This document shows positions 12,212 to 23,549 of a stretch of DNA of 64,000 nucleotides, piece by piece. Source of the stretch: Zelopaecilomyces penicillatus (Eukaryota; Ascomycota; Sordariomycetes; Hypocreales; Pseudodiploosporaceae); the NCBI GenBank assembly GCA_005765155.1, contig VCCP01000006.1, positions 2,058,501 through 2,122,500 on the forward strand, given 5' to 3'. Position 1 is the stretch's first letter. Every line of letters starts with the position of its first letter. The position numbers and the translations under genes were made by a program. The notes beneath the pieces were generated by a model, which was not told the DNA's origin, made no database searches, and worked only from the letters and a program-made list of their open reading frames with translations.

Positions 12212-13093
12212 GGTAAACCAGCAAGGCCCTACGGCGACGGGTTAGAGGCAATGAGAGCACAGGATGTTATAAGTAACCAGAGTTCTTTGACACGAGGAGC
12301 ATATCGCACGGCAAAAACGGCAAATTGGTCGAATTGTAAATCGGGGCTGCTCGAGATATCGCTAGGGTTGTTGAAGAAGGGTGAATCCTGAGGCGTGCGC
12401 GCGGGATGATGATGTAGGCACAATTATAATGCAGTTTAAAAAAACATATGTCAGATTGCTATGACGGTGGCTTATGTTTCAAGCAGCGCGCGTCAAGGCA
12501 GCAGCGCATGACGGCCGAGAGGGCATTGAGGCGTTTTTTCCCTGGTGATGACGGTAGATTGAAATGGAATGCGGAAAACAATAATAAATGATAACAAGAG
12601 CACCAGGTGCGATGAGGTCGAATGATGTGAACGTTTGGTCGCATGAGGTCAGAAAAGGAAAAGGGTCTATGATCACGAGGCGTCATTGATACAGTCATGT
12701 ACAATTGGGTGGGGCCGAATCAGGGACTGCCTGGGGAAATCTGGGGCTGGGAGGACGCTGGATTCGTAGAAGTTTGGGGTGGTTAGGGCGCTAGTCAAGA
12801 CTTCAACGCAGGGGCAGATTCCGCCTTGGCTACAGGTACCGTAATGCACACTTCACGTTTTTGCTGGATTTATCATTAATATTGATGGTAAAACTAAACC
12901 CTATCATTTAAATCCCAGTGTGGACTATTGACAGACATGTCTTGCTCTACCCGAATGTCTCTCAGTACCCTCGACGGTGCCTTATATCAATCCCCCGTTT
13001 CATGCAATGTACCAGTTCTAAGCTGAACATGCCCAAGTTCAACGCCAAAAGAAAAAAAGCAACATCAAATTCATCGGAACAACCAGCCCCCCA
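12212..13093. other. Spacer between two minus-strand secreted-protein genes
   Basis: Contains the lipase promoter and the 3' region of the next gene. No further gene, RNA or repeat recognised. Confidence 0.6.
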
Positions 13094-13740
13094 TCATACA
13101 AGGTAAGGGTGTCTGGCCTTCAAGGTTGGATCCCGCACCAGCGAGATGGTGTTGAACAGGGCGGTGTGTTCGGTCGCGTTAGTGGTGCAGGCGCCAGTGG
13201 CAGGCACGCAGTTGACACTCAGCCGAACGCTGCCCGATACTTCGTACATTGGAATTCTGCTGCACTAGTCAGTGCAACGATTCTATCATTTTAGTATTGC
13301 TCACGAGAGCTTGGTAAAACGTACCCATCGGTTTTGGGACACACCCGTTGGATCATGGTCATGACCTTTTCCGAGCTGTCTCCGTCCCTAAAGATAAACT
13401 TGACGTCGTGGTTTTCGCAGGCATAGCGTGGCGTCAGACCGGCTGGTGTGGTGGATGCCGATGTGGAGTTGAAGTGGCAGACCGTCGTGACCTGCGTGTC
13501 TGGATCCGCAAAGGTGAAGTCGTATGATGACAGAACACCTGGTGAAGCGGCCGATATGCTACTGTTGGACTTTGCTGTGAAGCTCTTGATCTGGTAACTT
13601 TTGGGCAGGACGCATCCGTTGCTGGCGTCACTGGCCTTGGCACGGAGAGCGGCTGGGAAGATATAGACGGGCTTGGAGATGGCGGCGGCGATGGCGCACG
13701 GCAAGGTGGCCAGGAGTGGTAATAATAGACCTGGCTGCAT
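13094..13740 (-). CDS. Small secreted cysteine-containing protein, 193 aa
   Basis: Two exons, 13325-13740 and 13094-13259, joined by a 65-nt gt..ag intron (an acceptor 3 nt downstream would drop one residue). Residues 1-20 form a signal peptide (MQPGLLLPLLATLPCAIAAA). The mature part has six cysteines, several N-glycosylation sequons and beta-rich text such as YQIKSFTAKSNSSI, SYDFTFADPDTQVTTVCHFN and MYEVSGSVRLSVNCVP. This pattern recalls fungal AltA1/AA1-like secreted beta-barrel proteins, but the match is by style only. Likely extracellular; a role in host or environment interaction is inference. It lies in tandem with the secreted lipase. Confidence 0.8.
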
Positions 13741-15198
13741 TTTGTGTAGAGAAAAGTGAAAATGAAGTAGACGATTGAGTTTTCAAGAAGATGGCTTATT
13801 TGGATGAGAGGCAAGTTTTTGAATGCTAATATCAAACAGGGGGAAACAGCAAAGTCAAGAGTAGGATGGAGGTTCTACAGCATGAAGTTTGGCTTCCAAC
13901 CAACTACATGGGAATGGAGCGCTTTTAAAGAAAGGCAGAGAGACGAGACATCTTGGGTACCACAAAGAATCCAACACAAAGCCCACCTCTTGCCACCAAT
14001 CTGCCGCCCTTGCGCCAAAAAAAAGATGATCATTGATCAACGCCCGATGGCTGGCGTGTGCATCCAGGGGATCCACAACGACGTTTGTCAATTTACCAGC
14101 CAAAAAAGCCAAGAGCCAGAAACTCACTGCCGATCTTTCCCAGCCTACGAGTTTGTATTACCTACACCTACGCGTACGAGCGCCCAATGCAACGGGGAGG
14201 GGGGGCGGAGGGCACCACCGACTCGTAAGCCGTCGAGGAGCACGGCAGGGTTGGTTTCAAGTTTCACCTTGATGACACCAGCCTGTTGATACGGTAACAA
14301 TACAGGTGTAAGATGTTGAGGGGGGTGGGTGGTGGCTGGCAGTTTCATTCATCGTTTCTTATGGGAGGGCTCGCCGAATCAGTGAACAATGAACAAAGCA
14401 GCCGTGGAAACGGGATGAACGATTGAAGAAGGCACGCACTGTTGAAACTGGATAGTCTTTGCTATTTGCAATTCGCTACTCTGACCATTTGGTAGGTTAC
14501 GATTGAGCTACCATCGATTTGTTTGCGTGATTCCTAGTACAGACGGTAGCTTAAAGGGGGCTTAGCCTCATGAGATCTTTCAAGGTGCTAAAAATGTAGA
14601 AAGCACAGCGGTGACGAAGTGTTTCAATGCAGAGATGGGCAGTATCAAGATACCATCTTATAAGCAATTCACTACTGCTCAAACACGTTGCTAACAACCT
14701 TCTCGTGGCGTTGAGCAATGTTGGACAACGTGCAAGACACGAGATATTGCAATTTTAATCTATGTGGGATTTATATAGTAATATTCAGTTGAAAAGGTAG
14801 TTATGAATCTTTAACATTCGTCCTCAGAGCTTACTACTAACTACAATGCCTTGATGCAACTGCTTTGATCTGCTCCCATTCATTTCAGGCCGACCTATGC
14901 TACGATGAAGTAAATGAACTGCCGTTTAAGGGTACGTACCTAATTATGTCAAGTCGCTCAGGTACTGACAAGGGCCCGTGCACGCCACCACCCACAAACA
15001 ACTCACACTCGATAAAAAAAAGTCGCTTACCCTCAAGACACGTGACCCACAACCCGGCCGCGTCAATGGAAATTCCTTCCCCCCCACTCACCCAACCAAT
15101 ACCCGATATTTGGCTTTCGCTCTTTCGTGCGAACTTTGCCTCCCTTTCCCGACAACACCGAAAATCTTTTTGTCGACTACTAACCACAGCGACAAAAA
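13741..15198. other. Divergent spacer upstream of eL36
   Basis: Promoter DNA for the small secreted protein (-) and for eL36 (+). AT-rich between 14.4 and 14.9 kb; a C/T-rich run precedes the eL36 start, as is common for ribosomal protein genes. Frames at 13804-14289 and 14865-15413 lack coding character. Confidence 0.6.
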
Positions 15199-15950
15199 AT
15201 GGCCAAGGAAGCGCCCGTCAAGTCCGGTCTGGCCGTTGGCCTGAACCACGGTCACGTACGTCTTGCGATCTCACCTCGTGGAGGATCTCTGCTCCGCTCC
15301 GCCCGCCATGCAGACGATGGACGCTGACATGTCGAATCGATATATTTTTGCTTTATAGAAAACCACTGCCAGAGTTGTTAAGCCTCGTGTCTCCCGGACC
15401 AAGGGCCACCTGAGCAAGCGAACTGCCTTTGTGCGCGAGGTCGTCAAGGAGGTTGCTGGGTAAGTTTAAATCCCCGGTACCGGAGGCTGCTGCTTCTTTT
15501 TCTTTCTTTTTCCGATTCTCGATTTTCACTTCCTGGGAAGAGACTTTTCTTGATATAATGAAAGCCATTGGTTGATGCAACTGTTGCCCATGTCTGCCAT
15601 TGACCAATGGAAGTGAAGACGAAGATGAAAGAGAGAGATTGAGAGGCTACCACATGGCATCATCCATCTGTTATACATTCTAGAGTACACCGTTAACATG
15701 CTCATCTTTATAGCCTCGCCCCCTACGAGCGCCGAGTCATCGAATTGCTCCGAAACAGCAAGGACAAGCGCGCCCGTAAGCTCGCCAAGAAGAGAGTACG
15801 CAACCCACCGAACCTTTCTCCCTTTATTCCACAAACAAAGAAAAGACTAACACATATTCTTTTCTACAGCTCGGAACTTTCGGCCGTGCCAAGAAGAAGG
15901 TTGACGAGCTCCAGCGTGTCATCGCTGAGTCCCGTCGTGCTGCCCACTAA
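15199..15950 (+). CDS. RPL36: Large-subunit ribosomal protein eL36, 106 aa
   Basis: Four exons, 15199-15255, 15359-15459, 15714-15795 and 15870-15950. The joined product reads MAKEAPVKSGLAVGLNHGH, then TTARVVKPRVSRTKGHLSKR, REVVKEVAGLAPYERRVIEL, RKLAKKRLGTFGRAKKKVDE and ends RRAAH, which is the full eL36 protein at its usual length (about 100-106 aa). It is a basic component of the 60S subunit. All junctions are gt..ag and preserve frame. Intron 2 is much longer (254 nt) than introns 1 and 3 (103 and 74 nt) and contains a strong hairpin at 15565-15610. Symbol is by family. Confidence 0.97.
15565..15610 (+). other. 13-bp hairpin inside eL36 intron 2
   Basis: CCATTGGTTGATG at 15565-15577 pairs with CATTGACCAATGG at 15598-15610 (11 Watson-Crick and 2 G-U pairs) around a 20-nt loop. 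It may be an intronic RNA or a splicing-control element, or chance; the pairing itself is seen directly. Confidence 0.6.
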
Positions 15951-16405
15951 AGAGAAATGCAACAATGTTAAAACATACAAATTTGGGGAGTGGGAAGCTG
16001 GGCCAACAACAAAATATGGGTTTACCGCATGGATTTGGCGTGGTCATGATTTCATCGATTCGACAGGCTTCGATGCGGCGCTGCAGGGTATAACTGCGGT
16101 TCATCAGAATACCAATACAAGTTCAAGCAAAAGATTTATGATCTTATGACACATGAGGAATCGTGACTGTGAATACATGTCTATTGTAACGGCGACTACT
16201 ATCAAATGAATTGTTTAAACCTCATTATGCATAATCCCGTGAATGTTGTAACGCTGCATACCAACACGTCGCTTCTTGTCTACCTTGAGACGATCAGTCT
16301 CCTAACTCATGCATCCCAACCAGTGAATTAAACGCCACAATCTGTACCAAAGACATCAAAGACCAACTTGTCATTGCTTCATAAGGGGACAAGCATATAC
16401 ATGGC
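15951..16405. other. Convergent 3' region of eL36 and the UBX gene
   Basis: AT-rich spacer with both 3' UTRs; nothing else seen. Confidence 0.6.
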
Positions 16406-18044
16406 TCATTTCTTGCCAAACTTGAACCATTTGGGCATCTTCTTCTCCGATCCGTCACCATCACCCCTGCTCTTTTCCACCCTTTGAGATTCTGGAAGAG
16501 CAGCCGCTTTCCCGGTCTTGTCCTCCACAGCTTGTGGGATCTCAGGTACCTTGACTGCTTGTCCATGCTCCGCAACATTTGCCTTGAGAAACGCTTGTTT
16601 CTTTACTTCAGGTGGCACACCGTCGTTCCACACCAGGCTCACTAGCACTCGACCAGAGAGTTTATATGCCTTGATAAGACTATGTTTAGGCGAGTCGTCA
16701 TCTTGAATGACGGCTTTGCTTCCTGGTACCACAAGATGGAAGGGGTGACTATTGTTAGCCATGACCCGGCGAACTGCCTCGTACAAAAAGGCCCCCGTTT
16801 CTGACGGTCCGACCTGCCATTCACTGCTGGTATTGTCTGGGAATCGCACCTTGACGGTGATGGATTTTATGGCGGCGATCTTTGCACGCTCGGCTGCTTC
16901 CTTCTCTTCGAGTTCTTTGTCTGACATGAGACGCTTGTTTCGCGAGCTCTCTTGTAACCGTGCCTGATGCAACTGGGCGTGTGCAATGCTTGGTGCGAAG
17001 TCAACCTCATCAACTGGTGCAAGCGCAGCCGCTGGTACATCTCCAGTTGGCGCGAGAAAAACGTTGACAGGTTGGTATGGGTCCTGTGACGTAGGGATGT
17101 CGGGAGTGTCCTGTATTGATTGCGATGCTGACGCCTCCCCCGAGCCAGAAGGTTGTTCCTGATCGGCGGTGGCTATTGTTGAGTCTGGTGCAGCGTCTGT
17201 CATGACTGCATCTTCAGGTCGCTCTATTTCCTTCTCAGGTGCCGTACCATCAACGGGGACATCTTTCTTCTCAGTGGTTTTTGATTTTGGCTCGGAATTT
17301 GCGTCTTGCGCCTCTGAATCCTTGAAGAACTGGCTGATTTGCTCCATAGCCTCATATAACGTCTGATCCGTCTTCCTGAAAGACAGTCGTATCAGAACAT
17401 TTCCAGAATTGTGACCAAAATGCGACATGGTCTTTTGAAAATCGTCAAACGAGCTGAGCTCCCTGCCCATGATGTTGAGAACAGGAGTCTCATAATATAG
17501 CTGACCGGCGCCCCCGGCGCTCCCATCGGCCGTCTGCGCGACCCCACGGGCTGTGATGTTGATATTCTTCCCGGCACTGGCTTCGCCGCTCTCAAACTGC
17601 CGAAGGATTTGCCATATCGACAGGTTGGAGGCAAACTTCTTGATCAGTCGACCTCCAGGGATTTCTCTTGCCTCTGGCTGAGGTATCTGCAGCGCTATCT
17701 GCACGACGGATGGCGTATTCGATTTCTGAACGAGCTCAAGCTTTGCGCCGCCGATGAGGCCTGAAGTGCGAAAGGGGATGGACAGGTCAACCTGCTTCTG
17801 CTTGTGCCTACGATGCGCAACATCAAGTCAGTACAGGCTTTAACATGCTATTACATGGAAATCGCAATGAGAAGATGGAAAGGGGGGGCTGCCAACTTCA
17901 TGCGCACTTGATGAGGTACTTGTTGCCGTCTAGGCTGAGCTTCTTGCAAGCTTCTTGGAGGACGTCCGATAGGTATGTGCTGGGGTTGACTTTGATGGTC
18001 GTCCGGCGCAAGTCCGTAGCGATAACCACGACGTGCGAGGACAT
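16406..18044 (-). CDS. TUG/ASPSCR1-like UBX-domain protein, 512 aa
   Basis: Two exons, 17908-18044 and 16406-17807, with a 100-nt intron. The N-terminus (MSSHVVVIATDLRRTTIKVN...LSLDGNKYLIKHKQKQVDLS) is the TUG ubiquitin-like domain, about residues 1-75. A disordered acidic/Ser-rich middle includes RLMSDKELEEKEAAERAKIA, and a UBX domain lies at about 360-442 (KSITVKVRFPDNTSSEWQVG onward). The C-terminus is basic and charged. UBX proteins recruit Cdc48/p97 to substrates; TUG-type members also regulate p97 hexamer assembly and membrane trafficking (yeast counterpart Ubx4). It lies divergently from a proteasome gene about 0.9 kb away, so a shared promoter is possible. Confidence 0.93.
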
Positions 18045-18953
18045 GTTGAAACGAGGATGAATATACTGGAGCTAGAAGAGAGAACTCTGGTGACAGGGGA
18101 AAAAGGATCAAAATAAAAGATATGCTAGTATCCTTTGAGTTTCTCAGCCTGAGAGAAAAAACCACTGTAGAAGGAAGGATTGGATAAGTTACTGGTGATG
18201 ACACAGAGCTTCCAGTGCAATGTAGTGGGGTTGAAAGGGTAGGTGGGGGAAAGCCCGTGACAGCAAAGATGCACTCAGAAAAGGACAATAGAAATGTCGA
18301 AGGCAAGAAAATAAAGTAAAATATGGCCAGCACTACAAGATATCTTTGAATAAGCTTTGCATTCTTGATATAATGGTTGAATAGGTGCTTCCAATATTTC
18401 ACATGACTACATCGCTGCTGAATGAGCCACGCTTCCTCTCTTCTCGAACAATCCGCAGGCATCCCTCACGGTGAGGTAATGCCTCTGAGAGCTCGGGCCA
18501 ATCAGAACCCAGAATCGGCACTCCGCCCTTGGATTTTCCGACGAACACGGCCGCGCCAGTCGATGTTTGCCTTGTGGTATTAGCAGCAGCACAGCAGGCT
18601 GGTTACAGTACGTATCACAGCACAGGTGGGCAGCCATCAACTACAGTGAGTGGGCTCCAGGCGGGCTCTAGGCCAATTGGTTGGGTTGCTTGGAGTGCAA
18701 GCTCACTGACAACGACACCACAGACACCAAGAGCTCCCATCACCATTCTTGAACGACAATCAGACCGACGCTTCCTTCTCGACTCTGCTTGGCAGCGCTT
18801 CTGACGACGACACCTACGCACGCTATTTCCTTAGAACGTGTATAGCTGACGGCCGATTGTCAAACGACTTGCAAAGCTTCTGCAATCCTGCTTGCAAAAC
18901 CACCCACCTACCACTTCGTTGTCTGTCACAGCTCAGTAACCTCAGAGCCCATC
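18045..18953. other. Divergent promoter between UBX gene and proteasome beta3
   Basis: A 909-bp intergenic stretch with 5' leaders of both genes. No canonical proteasome control motif (GGTGGCAAA) was recognised. Frames here lack coding character. Confidence 0.55.
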
Positions 18954-19918
18954 ATGGTAAATCGCCATTCTCCCTCTCCCATGTGCACCCCATCAGATGT
19001 ATAGAGACCCTTAGCTAACACATAGTGTCCCTAGAGTTCTCCTTTCTCAATCAGTGAGCTTACACTCCCAGCTATTTCCTGCCCGCCCGACAACGCATGC
19101 TGGTGCTCTACCACCAACTCCTCCTCCTCCTCTGCGGACACTCCCACATAGACATAGCTAACCCTCTCCTCTCTCCCCAATAGACGGTGGCGCCTGCGTC
19201 GCCATGGTGGGCAAGGACTGTGTCGCAATTGCTTGTGATCTCCGCCTCGGTCTCCAGGCCCTCACCGTTTCCAACAACTTCCCCAAGATCTTCCAGTACG
19301 GCGACGTCTTCCTGGGCCTTACCGGCCTCGCCACCGATGTCAGCACCGTCAGCGACCTTTTCCGCTACAAGGCCAACATGTACCGTTTGCGCGAGGAGCG
19401 TTCCATTGCGCCCCGCACATTCGCCAACCTCGTCTCATCCTCCCTGTACGAGCGCCGCTTCGGCCCTTACTTCGTCTCCCCCGTCGTCGCTGGCCTCGAG
19501 CCCAAGACGGGCAAGCCTTTCATCTGCGGCTTCGACAGCATCGGCTGCATCGACTTTGCCAAGGACTTCATCGTCTCCGGGACCGCTTCTGAGCAGCTGT
19601 TTGGCATGTGCGAGAGTTTGTGGGAGCCCGATATGGTGCGTTTCTTTTTGGGTGTTCCCCTTTTGCTTCCCTTTCCGTGTATTCCCTAACATTTGCCTTG
19701 TGGGGTGGAGAGATGGCCAGAAACTGCTCGCTACATACTGATAAAAAGTGCTGACAAAAAATGGAATTTAATAGGGGCCTGATGCGTTATTTGAGACAAT
19801 TTCGCAGTCGCTACTCAACGCCATGGATCGTGATGCCCTGTCAGGTTGGGGCGCACACGTCTATATCATTGAGAAGAATAAGGTCACCAAGCGATTACTA
19901 AAGGGCCGACAAGATTAG
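18954..19918 (+). CDS. PUP3: 20S proteasome subunit beta3, 205 aa
   Basis: Four coding exons: 18954-18956 (ATG only), 19035-19053, 19184-19635 and 19775-19918. The product starts MSSPFSINGGACVAMVGKDC and continues VAIACDLRLGLQALTVSN, GDVFLGLTGLATDVSTVS, SSLYERRFGPYFVSPVVAGL, DFIVSGTASEQLFGMCESLW and DRDALSGWGAHVYII, ending KGRQD. This matches yeast Pup3 along its whole length (205 aa in both). Beta3 is a non-catalytic structural subunit of the 20S core and lacks the propeptide and active threonine of beta1/2/5. The ATG at 19204 would give a protein missing the first beta strand, so the spliced start is preferred. Confidence 0.95.
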
Positions 19919-20307
19919 AGAAGGGGCAGTGATCCAGCGGGATTCGATTTGAAGGCACAAAACATCGGCATGCGGAGTTTAAGAAGCGTGTATGCTGTAC
20001 GAATAGATATTCGGCCAGTGTCGAGGTCGAATTATGAGAAATATAAGAGTGCAACAAACCCCCCATTAAAAAAGGTGGCACATATACATTTCACAAGCAC
20101 CATGCATGAGCCGAACTCTCGTGATCTATCAAATCCCATTTCCCTCTTTCTAAAGACGTAGAATAAAGCCGTCATACATATACATACGTACATACATACA
20201 TCATCAACGTAGGTTGAAGTATGGCACAAGGCTTCCTTAATAACTCTATCTAGCCCGAGCTAGGTTCCATTGGTTTTTCTTTGTTTTAAATTCCATTTCT
20301 TTTTCAT
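19919..20307. other. Convergent 3' region with CATA microsatellite
   Basis: Spacer between PUP3 and the SERCA gene. A CATA/TACA-type microsatellite runs about 20173-20201. No gene seen. Confidence 0.6.
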
Positions 20308-23300
20308 CTATTGCTCTTTCTTGGCCTTGATCGAATCAACGGGCTTTTGTTGCATGAACATATTGCGTTCTATGAGCTTGAGTACCTCATCGAGAAGTCT
20401 AAAAGAATCAGATTGTCAGCAACCATCAGGACATAAAAATAAAGACAACTGAGAAGCAGGCGGTATAACTTACACGACGGGCGCGCTAATGATGACTACA
20501 GCTTTCCATTCCAGCATGTTAAGAGGCACAATTGCAAACAGGCTCTGTAGCACAGGAGTGTAAAGCAGTGCAAAGTGGAGAGCCATGGAGAGTGCAATGG
20601 CGTAGACAAGCATCATGTTCTTCCAGAGAGGGAGGGTGAGTAGCGATTCACTTGAGGACAGCGCATTCATGGCGTTGAACATCTCAATGACGACTAGGAT
20701 TGACAGCGATACAGTCGAGGCAGATTTGGCCATGTCATTGGTGAACATCTGGCAACCGATTTCAGGGAAATCGGCAGAGCAGTGATGGAATCGAGAGAGC
20801 TGTCCAAAGGTAATGAGGGGGCCCTCGGGGTTATACATGAACCACCAAGCGTACCCAGCAACAGTAGCAAGACCAACATATGTACCGATGATAAGGTACC
20901 GCGCAAACAGCCAGCCGCCAATGAGGGGCTCATCTCTCTTGCGAGGTAGACGCTTCATGATTCCATGGTCAGGAGGATTGAACGACAGAGCGGTGGCAGG
21001 GAGACCATCTGTAACGAGGTTGACCCATAGTAACTGAACGGGAATGAGCGCCTCTGGCATACCCAGAGCTGCGGTAAGGAAGATAGACACAACCTCACCA
21101 ATGTTGGAAGAAATGAGGTATCGGATGAACTGTTGCGTGTTGTTGTAGATGGATCGTCCTTCCTCAATGGCAACCTCAATGGTGGCAAAATTGCTGTCAG
21201 CTAGAACCATGTCGGCAGCGAGCTTGGCCACATCTGTTCCAGAGCCCATGGCAACACCAATATCAGCCTTCTTGAGAGCAGGAGCATCGTTGACACCGTC
21301 TCCGGTCATGGCGACGACCTCACCGAGAGATTGCAGAAGGTCAACCAGCTTAGACTTGTGACCAGGCTCCACTCGTGAGAACAACGAGGCTGTTTTGGCA
21401 GCTTCCAATTGCTCGCTGGCAGACAAGTTATCGAATTCGCGCCCAGTGTAACTCTTTCCGGTAACATCCTCATGTTGGCCAAACACACCGATTTGTCGGC
21501 AAATGCTCTCGGCAGTGTTGCGGTTATCACCCGTGATGACAATGACGCGGATACCTGCCTCCTTGCATTGGCGAATAGAGGCCGGGACTTCCTCTCTGGG
21601 AGGATCAAGCATTGCAACGAGGCCAAGGAATGTCATGCCCCGCTCAAGCTCAGCATATTCCTCTGTTGTCTTTGCAGACCCAACCAGTGGGTGGTCAGAA
21701 ACATCATCAATGGTAGCGAGAGCAATAATACGAAGACCACGATTGCCGTACTCAACCACCTCGGTTGCCAGAAGTTTAAGTAGCTTTTCATTGAGAGGAG
21801 TAACACGGCCCTTGGAGCCCAGAAGAGTGTGTGTGCAGCGTTCGATGATGGACTCAGGAGCGCCTTTGACGAGCAATTTCTTGGTGTTGTTAGCACCCTC
21901 GACGAGAACCGACATGCTCTTTCTATCGCGAGAGAACTCGTATGTTGCGAGACGAGGTAGCCTTTCTTCGTGTTTGGCACTGGCAAAGTGACCACAATCC
22001 GATGGGTGGGTGCCTTCCGGAGCGCAGGGGCCAATCTTTTCAGCAAGTACCCTCAAGGCTCCCTCGGTGGGTTCGCCTACACTGGAAAATGTACCATTTT
22101 GTGCGTTGTAGTCGAGACGAGCATCATTGCAAAGAGCCGCAACCTCGGCGATTTGGCGAATAGTGGAGGAGGTAGAAGTCAGATTATGGACAACCTCCCC
22201 GTCATGCTTGATGGCTCCCTTCGGGGCAAATGTTGTACCTTCAACATCAAGTTCCGTCAAGTCGGTACCAGAAGCGTCAAGGTAGACGATCTTGTTCACG
22301 CTCATCTGGTTTGTGGTAAGGGTACCCGTCTTATCCGAGCAGATAACGCTGCAGCTTCCCAGTGTCTCCACGGAAGGTAAGCTTCGGACAACTGCGTTCT
22401 TGGCCGCCATCTTTCGAGTACCTAACGCAAGGCAGGTAGTGATAACGACAGCAAGACCTTCGGGAATGGCGGCCACACCGAGAGAAACGGCAATCTTGAG
22501 GTAGTAGATGGCACCCTTTGTCCAGTTGCCATGACTAGGGTCATTGAAGTGGGGGATATTGATCAGCCAAACCAGAATACAGATGACAGTAATAACCTTG
22601 GCAAGGCTGTCGCCAAAATCATTAAGCTTCTGCTTTAAGGGAGTGGGCTCTGATATCTGTGCAGTGATGCTTTCGTGAATATCACCAATTGCCGTGTTGG
22701 ACCCGGTCAGAACAACAATCGCCTTAGCTCGTCCAGTCACGACTGTGGTTCCAGAGAAGATCATATTGATCTGGTCTTGCAAGACAGCCTTGTCATCTGC
22801 AACAACAGCAGCAGCATCCTTGCCAACGGTTTCGCTCTCTCCAGTGAGAACAGCCTGATCCACAGAAAAGCTGTTGCTCTCAATAGAGACGACGCGGCAA
22901 TCAGCTGGAATGCGATCGCCAACGGCGACGGAGATAATATCACCGGGAACGAGGTCGTCTGCCTTGATGCGAGAAACGTGGCCGCCATTGCGAACAACGT
23001 TGGCCTCGTTAGCGGAGTATTCTTGAAGTGCGGCAATGGCCTTCTCGGCGCTGCTCTCTTGAGAAACGCCAACAACAGCGTTGAGGATGAGAATGGTAAG
23101 AATCTGCAAATGGTGTAAATAATCAGTATGCCGTACATCAAGATTGGCCGAGTGCACCGGGATATAATTTCAGCCAACTCACCACAGCGGGGTCCACAAA
23201 GGCGCCCCAGCCGCCCTCGTCCTCGAGGATCGCAAGAACGAAGGAGACGACAGCGGAACCGAGCAGGATAATAACCAGCTGGTCTTTGAACTGCTCGAGA

Positions 23301-23549
23301 ATGAGCTCCCAAATGGGAGTAGGCGGTTCTTCGGGAATTGCTGTGACACGTTTAGCGCAAAGTCCCATCAACAGTGGGGTGGAGGTTGTGGTCGAGGGGT
23401 AATGAGTGAAGTTTGCGAGGATTGAACCTACCATTACGACCGTGCTTCTTTCTGAGTTCATTGGTTTGTTCGTCGGTCAAGCCTTCGTGCACATCGACTT
23501 GGAAGCTGGCGAGCACCTTGTCGATGGGGAGGGCGTAGGCATTCTCCAT
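20308..23549 (-). CDS. SERCA-type P-type Ca2+-ATPase, 998 aa
   Basis: ATP-driven pump moving cytosolic Ca2+ into the ER. Four exons: 23432-23549, 23183-23340, 20474-23103 and 20308-20398. The start is MENAYALPIDKVLASFQVDV. Landmarks match SERCA numbering closely: TGES at about 179-182 (actuator), IPEGL with Pro306/Glu307 in M4 (Ca2+ ligand region), phosphorylation motif SDKTGTLTTNQMSV with Asp349, TGDGVNDAPALKKADIGVAM in the hinge, and the M5-M6 text PVQLLWVNLVTDGLPATAL. The last exon restores LLDEVLKLIERNM and ends with a lysine-rich tail (KAKKEQ) compatible with ER retrieval. About ten membrane helices are expected. Length agrees with SERCA pumps rather than PMR1 or PMCA. Intact. Confidence 0.97.

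Noticed and set aside
19204..19689. Start of the proteasome gene at the ATG in exon 3
   Set aside because: Would drop the conserved N-terminal strand (SINGGACVA) that upstream micro-exons restore, and runs into the last intron.
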